DNA of 64,000 nucleotides from Fibrobacterota bacterium. GTDB taxonomy: Bacteria; Fibrobacterota; Chitinivibrionia; Chitinivibrionales; FEN-1185. Where the stretch lies: contig PLWQ01000012.1 of the NCBI GenBank assembly GCA_003165595.1, positions 310,015 to 374,014 of the forward strand. The letters run 5' to 3'. The notes beneath the pieces are model-generated. The model was not told where the DNA came from. It searched no databases and saw only the letters and a program-made list of their open reading frames with translations. Position numbers and translations under genes: made by a program. Below, piece after piece: positions 1 to 8,839 of this stretch; position 1 is the first letter of the stretch; each line of letters starts with the position of its first letter.

Positions 1-17
1 TCCCACTTGCAAACTCC

Positions 18-203
18 CTATTCCGATTCGACCGGAACCGCCTCCGGCGCCACCTTCTCGGTAAAATGCCTGAGCAGCACAAGTGAGCACCTTTTCCCCA
101 CTATGTCGATCACCAAGGTACGCGCTTTCTTCCGGGCATAGCGATTGCTCAATAATGTCTCCAGTGCATTAGGACGCTTCCTTAAGTTGTTGGTTGGGGA
201 ACT
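18..203 (-). pseudogene. possible C-terminal gene remnant
   Basis: An open frame of about 62 codons ends at a TAG at 18-20 and has an in-frame stop just upstream, so there is no room for a full gene. The peptide is rich in Arg and Lys and contains LSNRYARKKARTLVIDIVGK. I do not recognise the family. It may be the broken tail of a mobile-element or regulatory gene, or chance. Confidence 0.2.
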
Positions 204-255
204 TTAGGCCGATGGAAATAATGCAGTTTTGAACTTGACAAAAAAGGAGATCCCT

Positions 256-675
256 ATGATTGATTTCAGTATTTCCGTTCTACCGCTTATTGTCCTGGCC
301 GTGGTCAATTTTATTCTCAGCTGGGTCTGGTACTCACCGCTTTTGTTTGCAAAACCCTGGATGAAAGCACTGGGAATTGATCCTCAGCATACAATGACCG
401 AGCAGGATAAAAAGAAGATGCCATGGCTGTTCCTGAGCGGCATTGTCGCTTCTCTCTTTGTGGTCTATGCCATGATGGTGATCATCCACAGTTTAAGGGC
501 AACCGATTTCTTTTCCGGCCTGGCCGTGGGCATAGTTATCTGGGCAGGTTTTGCCCTCACGCATAGCCTTAATACACTCTGGGAAGGAAGAAAACCGCTG
601 GTTCTGGTGATCAATAACGGCTTGTTCCTCCTGACATATGCCTTATACGGAGGAATCCTGGCAATCTGGCGATAG
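256..675 (+). CDS. DUF1761 family membrane protein
   Basis: A 139-residue integral membrane protein of unknown function. Four hydrophobic segments are visible (roughly residues 5-27, 55-80, 85-105 and 112-138), and the WVWYSPLLFAKPW stretch after the first one is typical of DUF1761 proteins. An AAGGAG ribosome binding site lies about 8 bases before the ATG at 256, so this start is preferred over one 27 bases upstream. The stop is followed after one base by the ATG of the SRPBCC gene, which suggests translational coupling. The family assignment is from memory of the pattern; no function is inferred. Confidence 0.75.
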   Translation: MIDFSISVLPLIVLAVVNFILSWVWYSPLLFAKPWMKALGIDPQHTMTEQDKKKMPWLFLSGIVASLFVVYAMMVIIHSLRATDFFSGLAVGIVIWAGFALTHSLNTLWEGRKPLVLVINNGLFLLTYALYGGILAIWR

Positions 676-676
676 T

Positions 677-1105
677 ATGGACAAGAATCTTGTTGCAAAA
701 GCTTCAATAATTATCAACGCATCGTGCCCAAAAGTCTGGGCTGCGCTGGTGAATCCGGAAGCCATCAAACAATACATGTTCGGCACGACGGTTGTGACGG
801 ACTGGCGCGAAGGCAGCGATATAGTGTGGAAAGGCGTGTGGCAGGGCAAATCGTATGAAGACAAAGGGGTAATCCTCAAAAACAAACCGCTCAACATAAT
901 TCAATACAGTCATTTCAGCCCGTTTTCGGGACTCAGTGATAAACCGGAGAACTATCACATTGTGACAATTGAATTGACAGACGAAGGAGATCATACCCGG
1001 GTGGCGCTGACCCAGGATAAGAATCCGACTCAGGCAGTGCGCGACCATTCCCAAAAAAACTGGGAAATGCTGCTTGCGGGCCTAAAAAGGTTTGCGGAAC
1101 AATAG
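677..1105 (+). CDS. SRPBCC / AHSA1-type ligand-binding protein
   Basis: A 142-residue protein with the START-like (Bet v1) fold pattern of the activator-of-Hsp90-ATPase-1-like family: an N-terminal strand with INASCPKVWAALVNPE, a central WREGSDIVWKG region, and a C-terminal amphipathic helix starting near NWEMLLAGLKRF. Such proteins bind hydrophobic ligands; the ligand cannot be read from sequence. It starts one base after the DUF1761 stop, so the two are probably co-translated. An in-frame ATG at 638 lies inside the upstream gene and is not favoured. Confidence 0.8.
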   Translation: MDKNLVAKASIIINASCPKVWAALVNPEAIKQYMFGTTVVTDWREGSDIVWKGVWQGKSYEDKGVILKNKPLNIIQYSHFSPFSGLSDKPENYHIVTIELTDEGDHTRVALTQDKNPTQAVRDHSQKNWEMLLAGLKRFAEQ

Positions 1106-1137
1106 CGCTGCATACGGCATCGAATGCCGCCTGCGAA

Positions 1138-1521
1138 CTACTTTCGGGCGGCAGCATCCTGAACCGCGGGAGGAAATTCCGAGAACTCCTGCACCTGTCG
1201 CACCTCGATAATATCGTTGTCCGAGGCGGGACAGCGCGATGCCCAGGCAATCGCCTCCTCTTTTGACTTCACCCGGATCATCCAATACCCGCCGAGAATT
1301 TCATTTACATCAGGAAATGGGCCGCCGGTCACCGAGGGTTTCCCTTTGTTAAATGCGATACGCGCGCCCATTGAGGGCGGGTGCAGGCCTTCGAGCGAGA
1401 GCAGCACACCCGCCTCCTGCAGCGTTTTGTTGTACTTCGCCATCGCCTCAACGGCCTTGGCATCGGGCATGGTGCCCGGCGCAGCCTTTTCATATCCTTT
1501 GGGTATCTTCCGCTTTGTCAT
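1138..1521 (-). CDS. YCII-related (DGPF-type) protein
   Basis: A 127-residue soluble protein of the YCII/DGPF superfamily (ferredoxin-like dimeric alpha-beta barrel). Supporting blocks are the N-terminal half with KYNKTLQEAGVLLSLEGLHP, the PFPDVNEILGGYWMIRVKS strand-helix block, and EEAIAWASRCPA, which match the usual 'gGyyiievdsldeAiewakrcP' layout. In proteobacteria such genes often sit beside ECF sigma factors, but none is visible here. It converges on the SRPBCC gene. Substrate unknown. Confidence 0.85.
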   Translation of the reverse strand: MTKRKIPKGYEKAAPGTMPDAKAVEAMAKYNKTLQEAGVLLSLEGLHPPSMGARIAFNKGKPSVTGGPFPDVNEILGGYWMIRVKSKEEAIAWASRCPASDNDIIEVRQVQEFSEFPPAVQDAAARK

Positions 1522-1636
1522 TGAACCACAAAAAGGGGATGATCTTTTTCACAAGCAATCCTCCTCATCCAAAGGCGATTATGGGAAGCCGCACCGTTCC
1601 GCACGACGGCTTAAATTCGTGGGGGATCTCCTTACG

Positions 1637-2668
1637 TCAATATTCTTCCCGGGCCGGAAGAAGCGGAACCTCCAGTGCCTGTTTCGGAATTGCGCCCGTA
1701 AGGGCGTTCAGGAACGCCATAAGGTTCTTCAGCTCGTCGCCGGGCAACGTTCTGTTGAGCTGCGCTTTTGCCATGATGTATACCGCATCGGTCAACGAAT
1801 TGACCGAACCGTCATGGAAATACGGAGGAGTCATGGCGACGTTCCGGAGCACCGGCACCTTGAACACGTATTTGTCGTTTTCGTCCCCCGTCACCACGAA
1901 CCGCCCCAGATCGGGCGATTGGCTCTTCGTAAATGTCCAATATGGCGCGCTCACTCCGAACTTTTTGTACGACTGCCCGCCAAAATACACGCCGGAATGA
2001 CATGAGGCGCACCCCTCGGATACAAATGTCTTCAACCCTTTCTTTTGCCCCGGCGTCAACGCATCGGGGTCTCCATTTACAAACGCATCAAAGAGACCCG
2101 GGGTAACCAGGGTCCGCTCGAACGCTCCCACCGCGAGGGCAAAATTCTGCTCCTTGATCGGCTGGGTGTCGAGCGGAAAGGCCGCCTTGAAAAGCGGTTC
2201 GTACCCGTGGATGGCTTTGAGCACCTTCATCGCCGAATCGTACGAGGGCATCCCGAAGGACGGCGGACCGATGAGGGCCTGCCGTGCCTGGTCCTCCACG
2301 CTCGTCCTGTTTCCGATCCAGTGGGCAGAGATCTGCGCCGCGGCATTGAGAATTGTGGGGGCGTTTCTCGGGTTTATTTTACAGGAATTCCCAATTGCCA
2401 TTGGCAAGCCATCCGCCGCGTACAGCCCCAGGGGGTGACACCGCGAGCAGCTTACCGTGCCGTCGGCCGAAATGCGGGTCTCGTAAAAAAGGATTTTGCC
2501 GAGTGCGGCTTTCTCCGGTGTGATCGGGTTCTCGGGCGAAGCCATCTGGAGCGGAAGGATGCCGAACGTTTTTTGGGCCAGGGCAGCCAGATCCGATCCG
2601 TTCCCCTGGGCAAAAAGAAAAACAGGCGCAATTACGATAAAGATTGTGAGACGCATTGAAGGTATCAT
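1637..2668 (-). CDS. diheme cytochrome c peroxidase / MauG-like protein
   Basis: A 343-residue exported protein with two c-type heme motifs, CSRCH near residue 74 and CASCH near residue 219, in the order and spacing of the CcpA/MauG superfamily. The block PVLRNVAMTPPYFHDGSV near the C-terminus is typical of bacterial cytochrome c peroxidases. These reduce peroxide in the periplasm using an electron-donor cytochrome, or carry out other diheme oxidations. The start at 2668 follows GGAGG by about 9 bases and gives a clean signal peptide (MRLTIFIVIAPVFLFAQG). A longer frame to 2716 has no comparable ribosome binding site. Peroxidase versus another diheme oxidase cannot be decided here. Confidence 0.87.
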   Translation of the reverse strand: MIPSMRLTIFIVIAPVFLFAQGNGSDLAALAQKTFGILPLQMASPENPITPEKAALGKILFYETRISADGTVSCSRCHPLGLYAADGLPMAIGNSCKINPRNAPTILNAAAQISAHWIGNRTSVEDQARQALIGPPSFGMPSYDSAMKVLKAIHGYEPLFKAAFPLDTQPIKEQNFALAVGAFERTLVTPGLFDAFVNGDPDALTPGQKKGLKTFVSEGCASCHSGVYFGGQSYKKFGVSAPYWTFTKSQSPDLGRFVVTGDENDKYVFKVPVLRNVAMTPPYFHDGSVNSLTDAVYIMAKAQLNRTLPGDELKNLMAFLNALTGAIPKQALEVPLLPAREEY

Positions 2669-2969
2669 AGCCGCTTTTTCCTCCGACAGCAGGGGCGACG
2701 TTTCTGTAAACAGCAATCCGCGTTCCAGATCCTTTAACGCGCATGCATGAGCGATTTGAGGAATTGATTCGACGTTTTTGAAACTGCGAAATGTTTCTTA
2801 CTATTGGAGATGCCGTGCGGGTACGTCCCTAAAGTTCTTGTTGAGACGGGTCCTCATGAGACGGCACATGGTTTGCAAACCATTATCCGGTAAACGCCGT
2901 CGGCTACCCGCAAAACGAGCAGGCGGTAACACTGTCAATCCACATTCAAAATTAAGGGAAGGAGTCATT

Positions 2970-3143
2970 ATGAGTAGTGCAGTCGACCGTGAAAAAATCG
3001 CCCAGCGCGCCTACCAGATTTACGAACAGCGCGGAAAGCGTCCGGGTTCTGAACTTGACGACTGGATAAAGGCGGAACAGGAACTCATGGATCAGGGAAA
3101 GCCGAAGAGTCAGTCGAGCAAGAAGAAATCATTCCCCTACTGA
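2970..3143 (+). CDS. DUF2934 small protein
   Basis: A 57-residue protein. The core IAQRAYQIYEQRGKRPGSE followed by DDWIKAEQEL is the DUF2934 signature (a short helical domain of unknown function). The C-terminal tail is lysine- and serine-rich. GGAAGGAG lies just upstream of the ATG at 2970. Its stop is followed by a strong hairpin terminator. Confidence 0.85.
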   Translation: MSSAVDREKIAQRAYQIYEQRGKRPGSELDDWIKAEQELMDQGKPKSQSSKKKSFPY

Positions 3144-3155
3144 TTGCGTTTGCGG

Positions 3156-3190
3156 AAAGGCCCTTGGCGCATTCCGGCAAGGGCCTTTTC
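3156..3190 (+). terminator. rho-independent terminator after the DUF2934 gene
   Basis: The stem AAAGGCCCTTG pairs with CAAGGGCCTTTT across an 11-base loop, with a short T tract. It lies 12 bases after the stop codon. Confidence 0.8.
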
Positions 3191-3411
3191 TTCCTGCAAA
3201 GATTGCCTGGCGCTGCCGGGACAGAGCTTTCGCGGCGAATACCATTACCCTGCAAAAGCCAAATCAAGAAGCCTTTCGATTTTCCCATTTCTAAAACCGT
3301 TTTGCAGGAATGAAAATACCGACTGCGCCTATTCTACCTTTTCGGGGTAAACGGAGAAGGTCTTGCGATAATTTCAACTCAGTTATTAGTCAGAGCACAA
3401 ATGGGTGACAT

Positions 3412-3536
3412 GTGTCACTCCCACGAAAGTGGGAGTCCATCTTTTCTTCATGCAGTGGATTGGCAAGTGCCTCTGCTCCAAGAGTTCTGTATGCTGGTGA
3501 AGTCGCGGCCCCGCTTTCGCGGGAATGACATACGCC
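3412..3536. repeat. palindromic intergenic repeat, copy 1
   Basis: The left arm TGTCACTCCCACGAAAGTGG and the right arm CCCGCTTTCGCGGGAATGACA are imperfect inverted copies of each other, and each is itself a small hairpin. The same arms recur at 4300-4377. No gene is convincing in the 3191-3594 interval. Confidence 0.7.
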
Positions 3537-3594
3537 ACGGATGTCAACTAATTACCAACTTTCAATACTTATGCCTGAGGCCGTGGTTGTTTGC

Positions 3595-4167
3595 TCAGTT
3601 CAAAACTGTCTCCGCCGAATAATCGGGTACAATGGTTTCATGCGAGGTCAAACTTAATACCCTTTCGGCCTCTTTGTGGTTAAGATACCAGATCTTTACG
3701 TCAAACAGGAATTCTCTGGCCACGTCCGCCATCATGAGGAGGAGCGAGTGCGCCCTTGCGTTTCTTTCAACAGCGGCATACGCCAGATAGAATTCCAGTT
3801 CGTCGGCTGAGATTTCATGGATGAGGGTAAAGATGTCCCCGAAACTTTCATCCGCCAATTCGGCGTTTTCGTAGCTATTTTCAAAATGCGGCAACCAGGA
3901 AACAGGCTTTAGCTCCAGTCCCATGCTGAGGGAAATTTTTTCAAGGACCCTTCTCTGTGCATCTTTTTTCACGCCCAGGTACTGGAAAAATGCCTTATTC
4001 ACCAGGCTCGGGCTCAAACCTCCCATCTTTTCAAAAAACAGAATCGCCTTGGATGCCCTTTCATGGCCGCACTCCAGGATATTGGCAAACCGAGTAAGAC
4101 AGTCGTCTTTGTTCTCTGCATTGTTTGAAGGAGAGCTGATATGATTATGTTCAAGAATTCTTTCCAT
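3595..4167 (-). CDS. hypothetical protein, helical, possibly ferritin-like
   Basis: A 190-residue, mostly helical protein without signal peptide or membrane segments. GGAGG lies 7 bases before the ATG at 4167. The segment ISADELEFYLAYAAVERNAR followed by a long hydrophobic helix vaguely resembles ferritin-like helices, but the paired ExxH motifs are not clear. I do not recognise a family. It stands alone between two palindromic repeats. Confidence 0.6.
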   Translation of the reverse strand: MERILEHNHISSPSNNAENKDDCLTRFANILECGHERASKAILFFEKMGGLSPSLVNKAFFQYLGVKKDAQRRVLEKISLSMGLELKPVSWLPHFENSYENAELADESFGDIFTLIHEISADELEFYLAYAAVERNARAHSLLLMMADVAREFLFDVKIWYLNHKEAERVLSLTSHETIVPDYSAETVLN

Positions 4168-4263
4168 TGAAATCCTCCATAGTATTTTTTCAATAATCGG
4201 TTAAATAACTCTTTTCTTTTCAATAAAATGCAATAGCCATGCCAATTGAAAGATCTATTTCTA

Positions 4264-4406
4264 AAGGGAACCTCTATTTATTCACAAAATTTGATTTGAT
4301 GTCACTCCCGCGAAAGCGGGAGTCCATCTTTTCCTATGGAAACCAACAAATGGATTCCCGCTTTCGCGGGAATGACACTTAACCCTGCAATTTCTAGAGG
4401 TTGCCT
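4264..4406. repeat. palindromic MITE-like repeat, copy 2
   Basis: Nested inverted repeat. The inner arms at 4300-4326 and 4351-4377 contain CTCCCGCGAAAGCGGGAG and its inverse. The outer ends GGAACCTCTATTTATTC and TTTCTAGAGGTTGCC also tend to pair. Related elements lie at 3412, 24100 and (right half only) 26960. The rest of 4168-4647 shows no gene. Confidence 0.75.
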
Positions 4407-4647
4407 AAAATGATTCTAATAAGAACATGTGGTATTTGATTTGCTGAATATTATTGAATGCTTCTTGACTCTAATAAAATGATCGGAATCCGGCAAGGTG
4501 TTGTGCCCCTTTCGTGGAATTTTGATAGTACCCGGCAGTAATCCGAACGCAGCGGACCCTTAATGGTCCCGACTACTTGCCTGCGGTTAGCTTTATGACC
4601 GCTGGTTTATTATTTTGTCTTATAATTTAACCGTAAAACGGATACCT

Positions 4648-6459
4648 ATGAAATTGTCCGGCTTTCTTCCCCGCCTGGCGCGGGCCTCGCTTTATGCCCT
4701 AACAGGTGCTGTCCCGGAAACCGCCGGGCTGGTTCGCGAGCGGGAGCAACAGGAAGAGCTCCTTCGCAAGAACGCGGAAGCGCTCGAACAGGCGAATAAT
4801 CAGCTTGTCAAGGAAATCGAGGAGCAAAAACAGGCCAAAGAACAAATAAAGATGCTCGTTCGTTTCCCGGCAGACGACCCTTCGCCGGTAGTCCGTATCG
4901 ACGCGGACGGAACCGTGGTCTATGGCAACGCATCGTCGGCTCCCCTGCTGCGCGCCTGGCAATCCGGCGTGGGACTCCTTGTGCCCGACGTCATCAAAGA
5001 CACGGTGCACGGTTCGCTCGCCTCCCAGAAAGGCGTGGAAATGGAGCATTTTGCCGACGGCAGGATCTATTCCCTCCAGGTAGTCCCTTTTCCCGATTCC
5101 GGATATGTCAACGTGTACGGCCGGGACATCACCAAGCGCAAAAACACCGAAGACCAGCTCGCCAGAGTTCACGAACACCTGGAAAATGAGGTTCTGGCCC
5201 GCACCGGCGAACTCCGGGGCACCAACGAACTTCTCAGGATGGAAATCAACGAGCGGGCAAAGGCCGAGGCGGCCCTCTCGAAACGCCAGCAGGTGCTGGA
5301 ATCCATCTACGCCATCGAAACGACGTTTTCCGAATCGCTCGAAAACGCCTACGACCAGATCGCCCTCACCATTGCGCATATCATCAACGTACCGTACGCG
5401 GCCGTGGGCCAAGTGGAAAAAGGCAGGTTCAGGTACCTGTCGCAGTTGACAAACGGTGTCTTGACGCACGAGAAAGACACCCCGGTTGCCGGACACCCCT
5501 GCGGGATCGTGTACCGGGAAAAGAAGATTTGCCACTTTAATGGCGACCTCCGCGCCATGTTTCCCGAACAGGCCGGGTCTCTCGCCGAAGCCTATTCATC
5601 GTACGTGAGCATCCCGATTCTTTCGAAGAAGGGCGAGGTCAACGGCATGATCTGCGTACTTGCTAAAGAAGAGATGGCGTTCGAAGACAATGATGTCCAC
5701 CTGATGGAAATATTTGCGCGGTATATGGGCCACGAAATAGAACACGGTGTCATGGACGAACAGCTGCGCTCGGCCCACGAAATTTCCCTCCTGGGAACGC
5801 TCGCCTCAGGCGTGGCGCACGAGGTGCGCAACCCGCTTAACGGCATCCTCGCAATTAGCGAGGCCCTTTTCCAGAGCATCGGCGACAACAAGGAGTACCT
5901 CCCCTACCTCGAACACATACGCAATCAGGTGCACCGGCTGTCGGCCCTCATGAAAGACCTGCTCGATCTCGGCAAGCCGCTTATGCAGTCCGAATTCATG
6001 CCGCACCCGCTCGACGAACTTATCAGGACCGTCATCGACACATTCCGTCATTCGTCGGCCCACAAAATGCGCACGATCGATTTCGTCTCAGCCCCGTCCG
6101 CCGGCGTCTGCCTCGTTATGGCGAACTCGACCAAGCTGCAGCAGGTTTTTTTCAACCTGCTCGAAAACGCCTGCGACCACAGCCCGGAAAACGAACCGGT
6201 GGTCGTCGAAATTTCCCGGCCGGAGGAATTGTTCGTTGTCGTCCGCGTCGTCGACCGGGGAAAGGGGATTCCGCCGGAACTGATCGACCGCGTGTTCGAG
6301 CCTTTCTTTACCACGCGCAAAGGCGGCACGGGCCTGGGCTTGAGCATTGTTAAACATATCGTGGAAATGCACTTGGGTGCGATATCCTTGTCAAATAACA
6401 CACCGCCGCCGGGCCTCACCGTGGAAGTGAGACTTCCGCATTTTGCGGAACAGAAATAG
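4648..6459 (+). CDS. PAS-GAF sensor histidine kinase
   Basis: A 603-residue kinase with no membrane segment. In order it has an N-terminal coiled coil (about 30-75), a PAS domain (about 78-165), a second coiled coil, a GAF domain (about 220-365), HisKA with the phospho-acceptor His in SGVAHEVRNPLNG, and HATPase_c with LLENACDHS (N box), DRGKGIP (G1), FEPFFTT (F) and GGTGLGLSI (G2). All catalytic boxes look intact. It autophosphorylates on His in response to a cytoplasmic signal. The ATG at 4648 is preferred; a TTG 33 bases upstream is also in frame. It opens a long + strand run of signalling genes and has no adjacent receiver of its own. Confidence 0.92.
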   Translation: MKLSGFLPRLARASLYALTGAVPETAGLVREREQQEELLRKNAEALEQANNQLVKEIEEQKQAKEQIKMLVRFPADDPSPVVRIDADGTVVYGNASSAPLLRAWQSGVGLLVPDVIKDTVHGSLASQKGVEMEHFADGRIYSLQVVPFPDSGYVNVYGRDITKRKNTEDQLARVHEHLENEVLARTGELRGTNELLRMEINERAKAEAALSKRQQVLESIYAIETTFSESLENAYDQIALTIAHIINVPYAAVGQVEKGRFRYLSQLTNGVLTHEKDTPVAGHPCGIVYREKKICHFNGDLRAMFPEQAGSLAEAYSSYVSIPILSKKGEVNGMICVLAKEEMAFEDNDVHLMEIFARYMGHEIEHGVMDEQLRSAHEISLLGTLASGVAHEVRNPLNGILAISEALFQSIGDNKEYLPYLEHIRNQVHRLSALMKDLLDLGKPLMQSEFMPHPLDELIRTVIDTFRHSSAHKMRTIDFVSAPSAGVCLVMANSTKLQQVFFNLLENACDHSPENEPVVVEISRPEELFVVVRVVDRGKGIPPELIDRVFEPFFTTRKGGTGLGLSIVKHIVEMHLGAISLSNNTPPPGLTVEVRLPHFAEQK

Positions 6460-6504
6460 GCTGAACCCGTGTTCCGGCGGCAGGAGACCCCGGGGAGTTG
6501 ATCG

Positions 6505-8811
6505 ATGGCAAAAAAACGGAAACCGGCGCGTTCGGCGGCGGCACGAAAAACGGAACGTCTTCCTGCCCAAAAAGACGCGGGGAAAAAGCACGCCAAGGCC
6601 ACAGCTTCACAAAGCAGACAAACCGCGTTTCGCCCGGCTTCCCCAAAACCGGGTTTCCCCGTAGTCGGCATCGGCGCTTCGGCCGGCGGGCTCGAGGCAC
6701 TCGACGACCTTTTCAGGAACCTGCCCCCGGATACCGGAATGGCCTATATCGTCGTCACCCATCAGCACCCGGGGCACACGAGCCTTCTTCCGGAGCTTTT
6801 GAGCAAAGAAACAGAAATCTCCGTCGTGCAGGCCAAAGACGGCGCGGTCTTGGAACCGAACCACGTCTACGTTTCACCGCCCGGGGCCTACGTTGCGGTG
6901 ATGGATTCCACCATCCAACTCATGGAACCGCCTGCCAAGGAAATCCCTCCGCTTCCAATTGACTTCTTCTTTCGCTCACTGGCACTGGATCTTGAAGAAC
7001 GTGCCATCTGCATTGTGCTTTCCGGCACCGGCTCCGACGGCACCATAGGCCTCAGGGACATTAAGAGCCACGGGGGAATGGCGATTGTACAGGAGGTGAA
7101 ATCGGCACGATACGCGGGAATGCCCGTGAGCGCCATAAGCACGTCCCTGGCGGACTGCATCCTGCCGCCCGCGGCAATGCCCTCCCGGCTTGTTGCCTAT
7201 GTCAATGGAACAAACTTGGTGCGACCGCTGCCGGAACCCGTGGAAATCCCCCGGGAAATGGAACGGCCGTTGCAGAAGATCTTCGTCCTCCTGCGCACGC
7301 GTCTCGGCCACGATTTCTCGTCGTACAAATTGAGCACCCTCCGCAGGCGCATCGAGCGCAGGATGAACGCGCACCAGATTTCCCGGCCGGAGCAGTACGC
7401 GCTGTCACCCGTTGCTCCCGTCAAGAAGGAAGGCATTTCCACGGTGGTGGAAAAGTTGCTGCTTTCCCGCTTTGCACCGCCGAGCGTCGTGGTGGACTCG
7501 CGAGGCGACATCGTGTACGTGCACGGTCGCACAGGCTCCTATTTCGAGCCGGCAAGCGGTCAACCTCGGCTCAACGTCTTTGATATGTCGCGCGAGGGCC
7601 TCAAGACGTTCCTCGCCTCTGCCGTCAGGTCGGCCCTCTCCCGGAACAAGGAGGTGGTGCACGAACGGGTGCGCATCCGGTCGAACGAAGGCTACGAATA
7701 TGTCAACATTTCCGTGTCGCCGATACAAGACCCCGAACCGGTGCGCGGGTTGCTGCTGGTGACCTTTTCGCAGGCCCCGCAGCACGGCAAAGAGCAACCC
7801 ATCCGCGCGACGGTCGGCCCGGCCGTACCGGTCCCCCACAAAACCGACCTGGAGCGCGACCTGCAATTTACCAGGGAGTCCCTGCGAACGACCGTGGCGG
7901 AATTGGACACTTCCAACGAGGAGTTGAAATCGACAAACGAAGAATTGCAGTCGACAAACGAGGAAATGCAAAGCGCCAACGAGGAACTCGAAACGTCCAA
8001 AGAGGAATTGCAATCCCTCAACGAGGAGCTCACCACGGTCAACACGGAATTGCAGAGAAGGGTGGAAGAGCTTTCGCAAACCAACGACGACATGCAGAAC
8101 CTGCTCAACGGAACCGACATCGCCACGATCTTCCTGGACAACGACCTCAAAATCAAACGCTATACCGACAAAGCGGTCAAGATCGTCAAGCTCATTCCGA
8201 CCGACGTGGGCAGGCCCGTTGGCGACCTGGCCTCGAATATCGAGTACGACGGGTTTGAGCGCGACGCCCGGCAAGTGCTTGCAACCCTCAATTTCAAGGA
8301 AACCGAAGTTTTTTCCAAAGACAACACCTGTTACCAAATGCGCATTATGCCCTATCGCACGGCACGAAACGTTATTGACGGCCTGGTGGTCACCTTCGTT
8401 GACGTCAACCGCGTCAAACAAGCCGAGACCGCCGGGCGAGAGGCCCGCGAACTGTTTGAAAGCATCTTTTCGTCCATGCGTGAGCCTATGATCGTGCTCG
8501 ACGAGAATCTGCATTTGGTCCAGGCCAATTCGAGCTGGTATGGGCTTTTCCAAACCTCCTCAAAATTATGCGACGGTAAGCCGATATTCGAACTCATGGG
8601 CGATTCGTGGAGCTCCCCGGCCGCGCGGCAATGGTTGGAAAGAACCGTGAGCAGCGGCGGCCCCTTAACAAAGAACCTGGACCTGTCGGTAGAAGTACCG
8701 CTGGCAGGACACCTGCGGTTCCATGTTGTTGCCAGGCGTGTGGAAAGCGGCGGCAAAGGCCGGCCGGCCAGGGCCTTGCTGCTTATGGAAAAGGCCGGAG
8801 AAAAATCGTGA
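6505..8811 (+). CDS. CheB-type methylesterase / PAS protein lacking the CheR core
   Basis: A 768-residue relative of CheB-CheR-PAS fusion proteins. The CheB methylesterase domain (about 52-235) has the triad motifs GIGASAGG (Ser59), THQHPGH (His86/88) and GTGSDGT (Asp178). The start of the CheR N-terminal helical domain follows (HDFSSYKLSTLRRRIERRM, to about residue 298). The sequence then jumps into the PAS block that normally follows CheR (LLLSRFAPPSVVVDSRGDIV). The whole SAM-binding methyltransferase core is missing, in frame. Next come a long coiled coil of repeated NEEL/STNEE units (about 460-530) and two PAS domains. Demethylation may be retained, methylation not. It lies 45 bases after the kinase and 28 before the next PAS gene. 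Confidence 0.9.
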   Translation: MAKKRKPARSAAARKTERLPAQKDAGKKHAKATASQSRQTAFRPASPKPGFPVVGIGASAGGLEALDDLFRNLPPDTGMAYIVVTHQHPGHTSLLPELLSKETEISVVQAKDGAVLEPNHVYVSPPGAYVAVMDSTIQLMEPPAKEIPPLPIDFFFRSLALDLEERAICIVLSGTGSDGTIGLRDIKSHGGMAIVQEVKSARYAGMPVSAISTSLADCILPPAAMPSRLVAYVNGTNLVRPLPEPVEIPREMERPLQKIFVLLRTRLGHDFSSYKLSTLRRRIERRMNAHQISRPEQYALSPVAPVKKEGISTVVEKLLLSRFAPPSVVVDSRGDIVYVHGRTGSYFEPASGQPRLNVFDMSREGLKTFLASAVRSALSRNKEVVHERVRIRSNEGYEYVNISVSPIQDPEPVRGLLLVTFSQAPQHGKEQPIRATVGPAVPVPHKTDLERDLQFTRESLRTTVAELDTSNEELKSTNEELQSTNEEMQSANEELETSKEELQSLNEELTTVNTELQRRVEELSQTNDDMQNLLNGTDIATIFLDNDLKIKRYTDKAVKIVKLIPTDVGRPVGDLASNIEYDGFERDARQVLATLNFKETEVFSKDNTCYQMRIMPYRTARNVIDGLVVTFVDVNRVKQAETAGREARELFESIFSSMREPMIVLDENLHLVQANSSWYGLFQTSSKLCDGKPIFELMGDSWSSPAARQWLERTVSSGGPLTKNLDLSVEVPLAGHLRFHVVARRVESGGKGRPARALLLMEKAGEKS

Positions 8812-8839
8812 GTACTCCCAAAAAACAAGGCGGACGAGA

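Noticed and set aside
7405-8553. Long antisense open frame opposite the CheB-PAS gene
   Set aside because: Its Phe-Leu-Val-rich periodic sequence is the antisense of the NEEL coiled-coil repeats. No start signal.
6505-8811. Possible full CheR domain hidden by a frameshift
   Set aside because: The DNA between the CheR first helix and the PAS block is only a few codons long, so the core is truly absent rather than out of frame.
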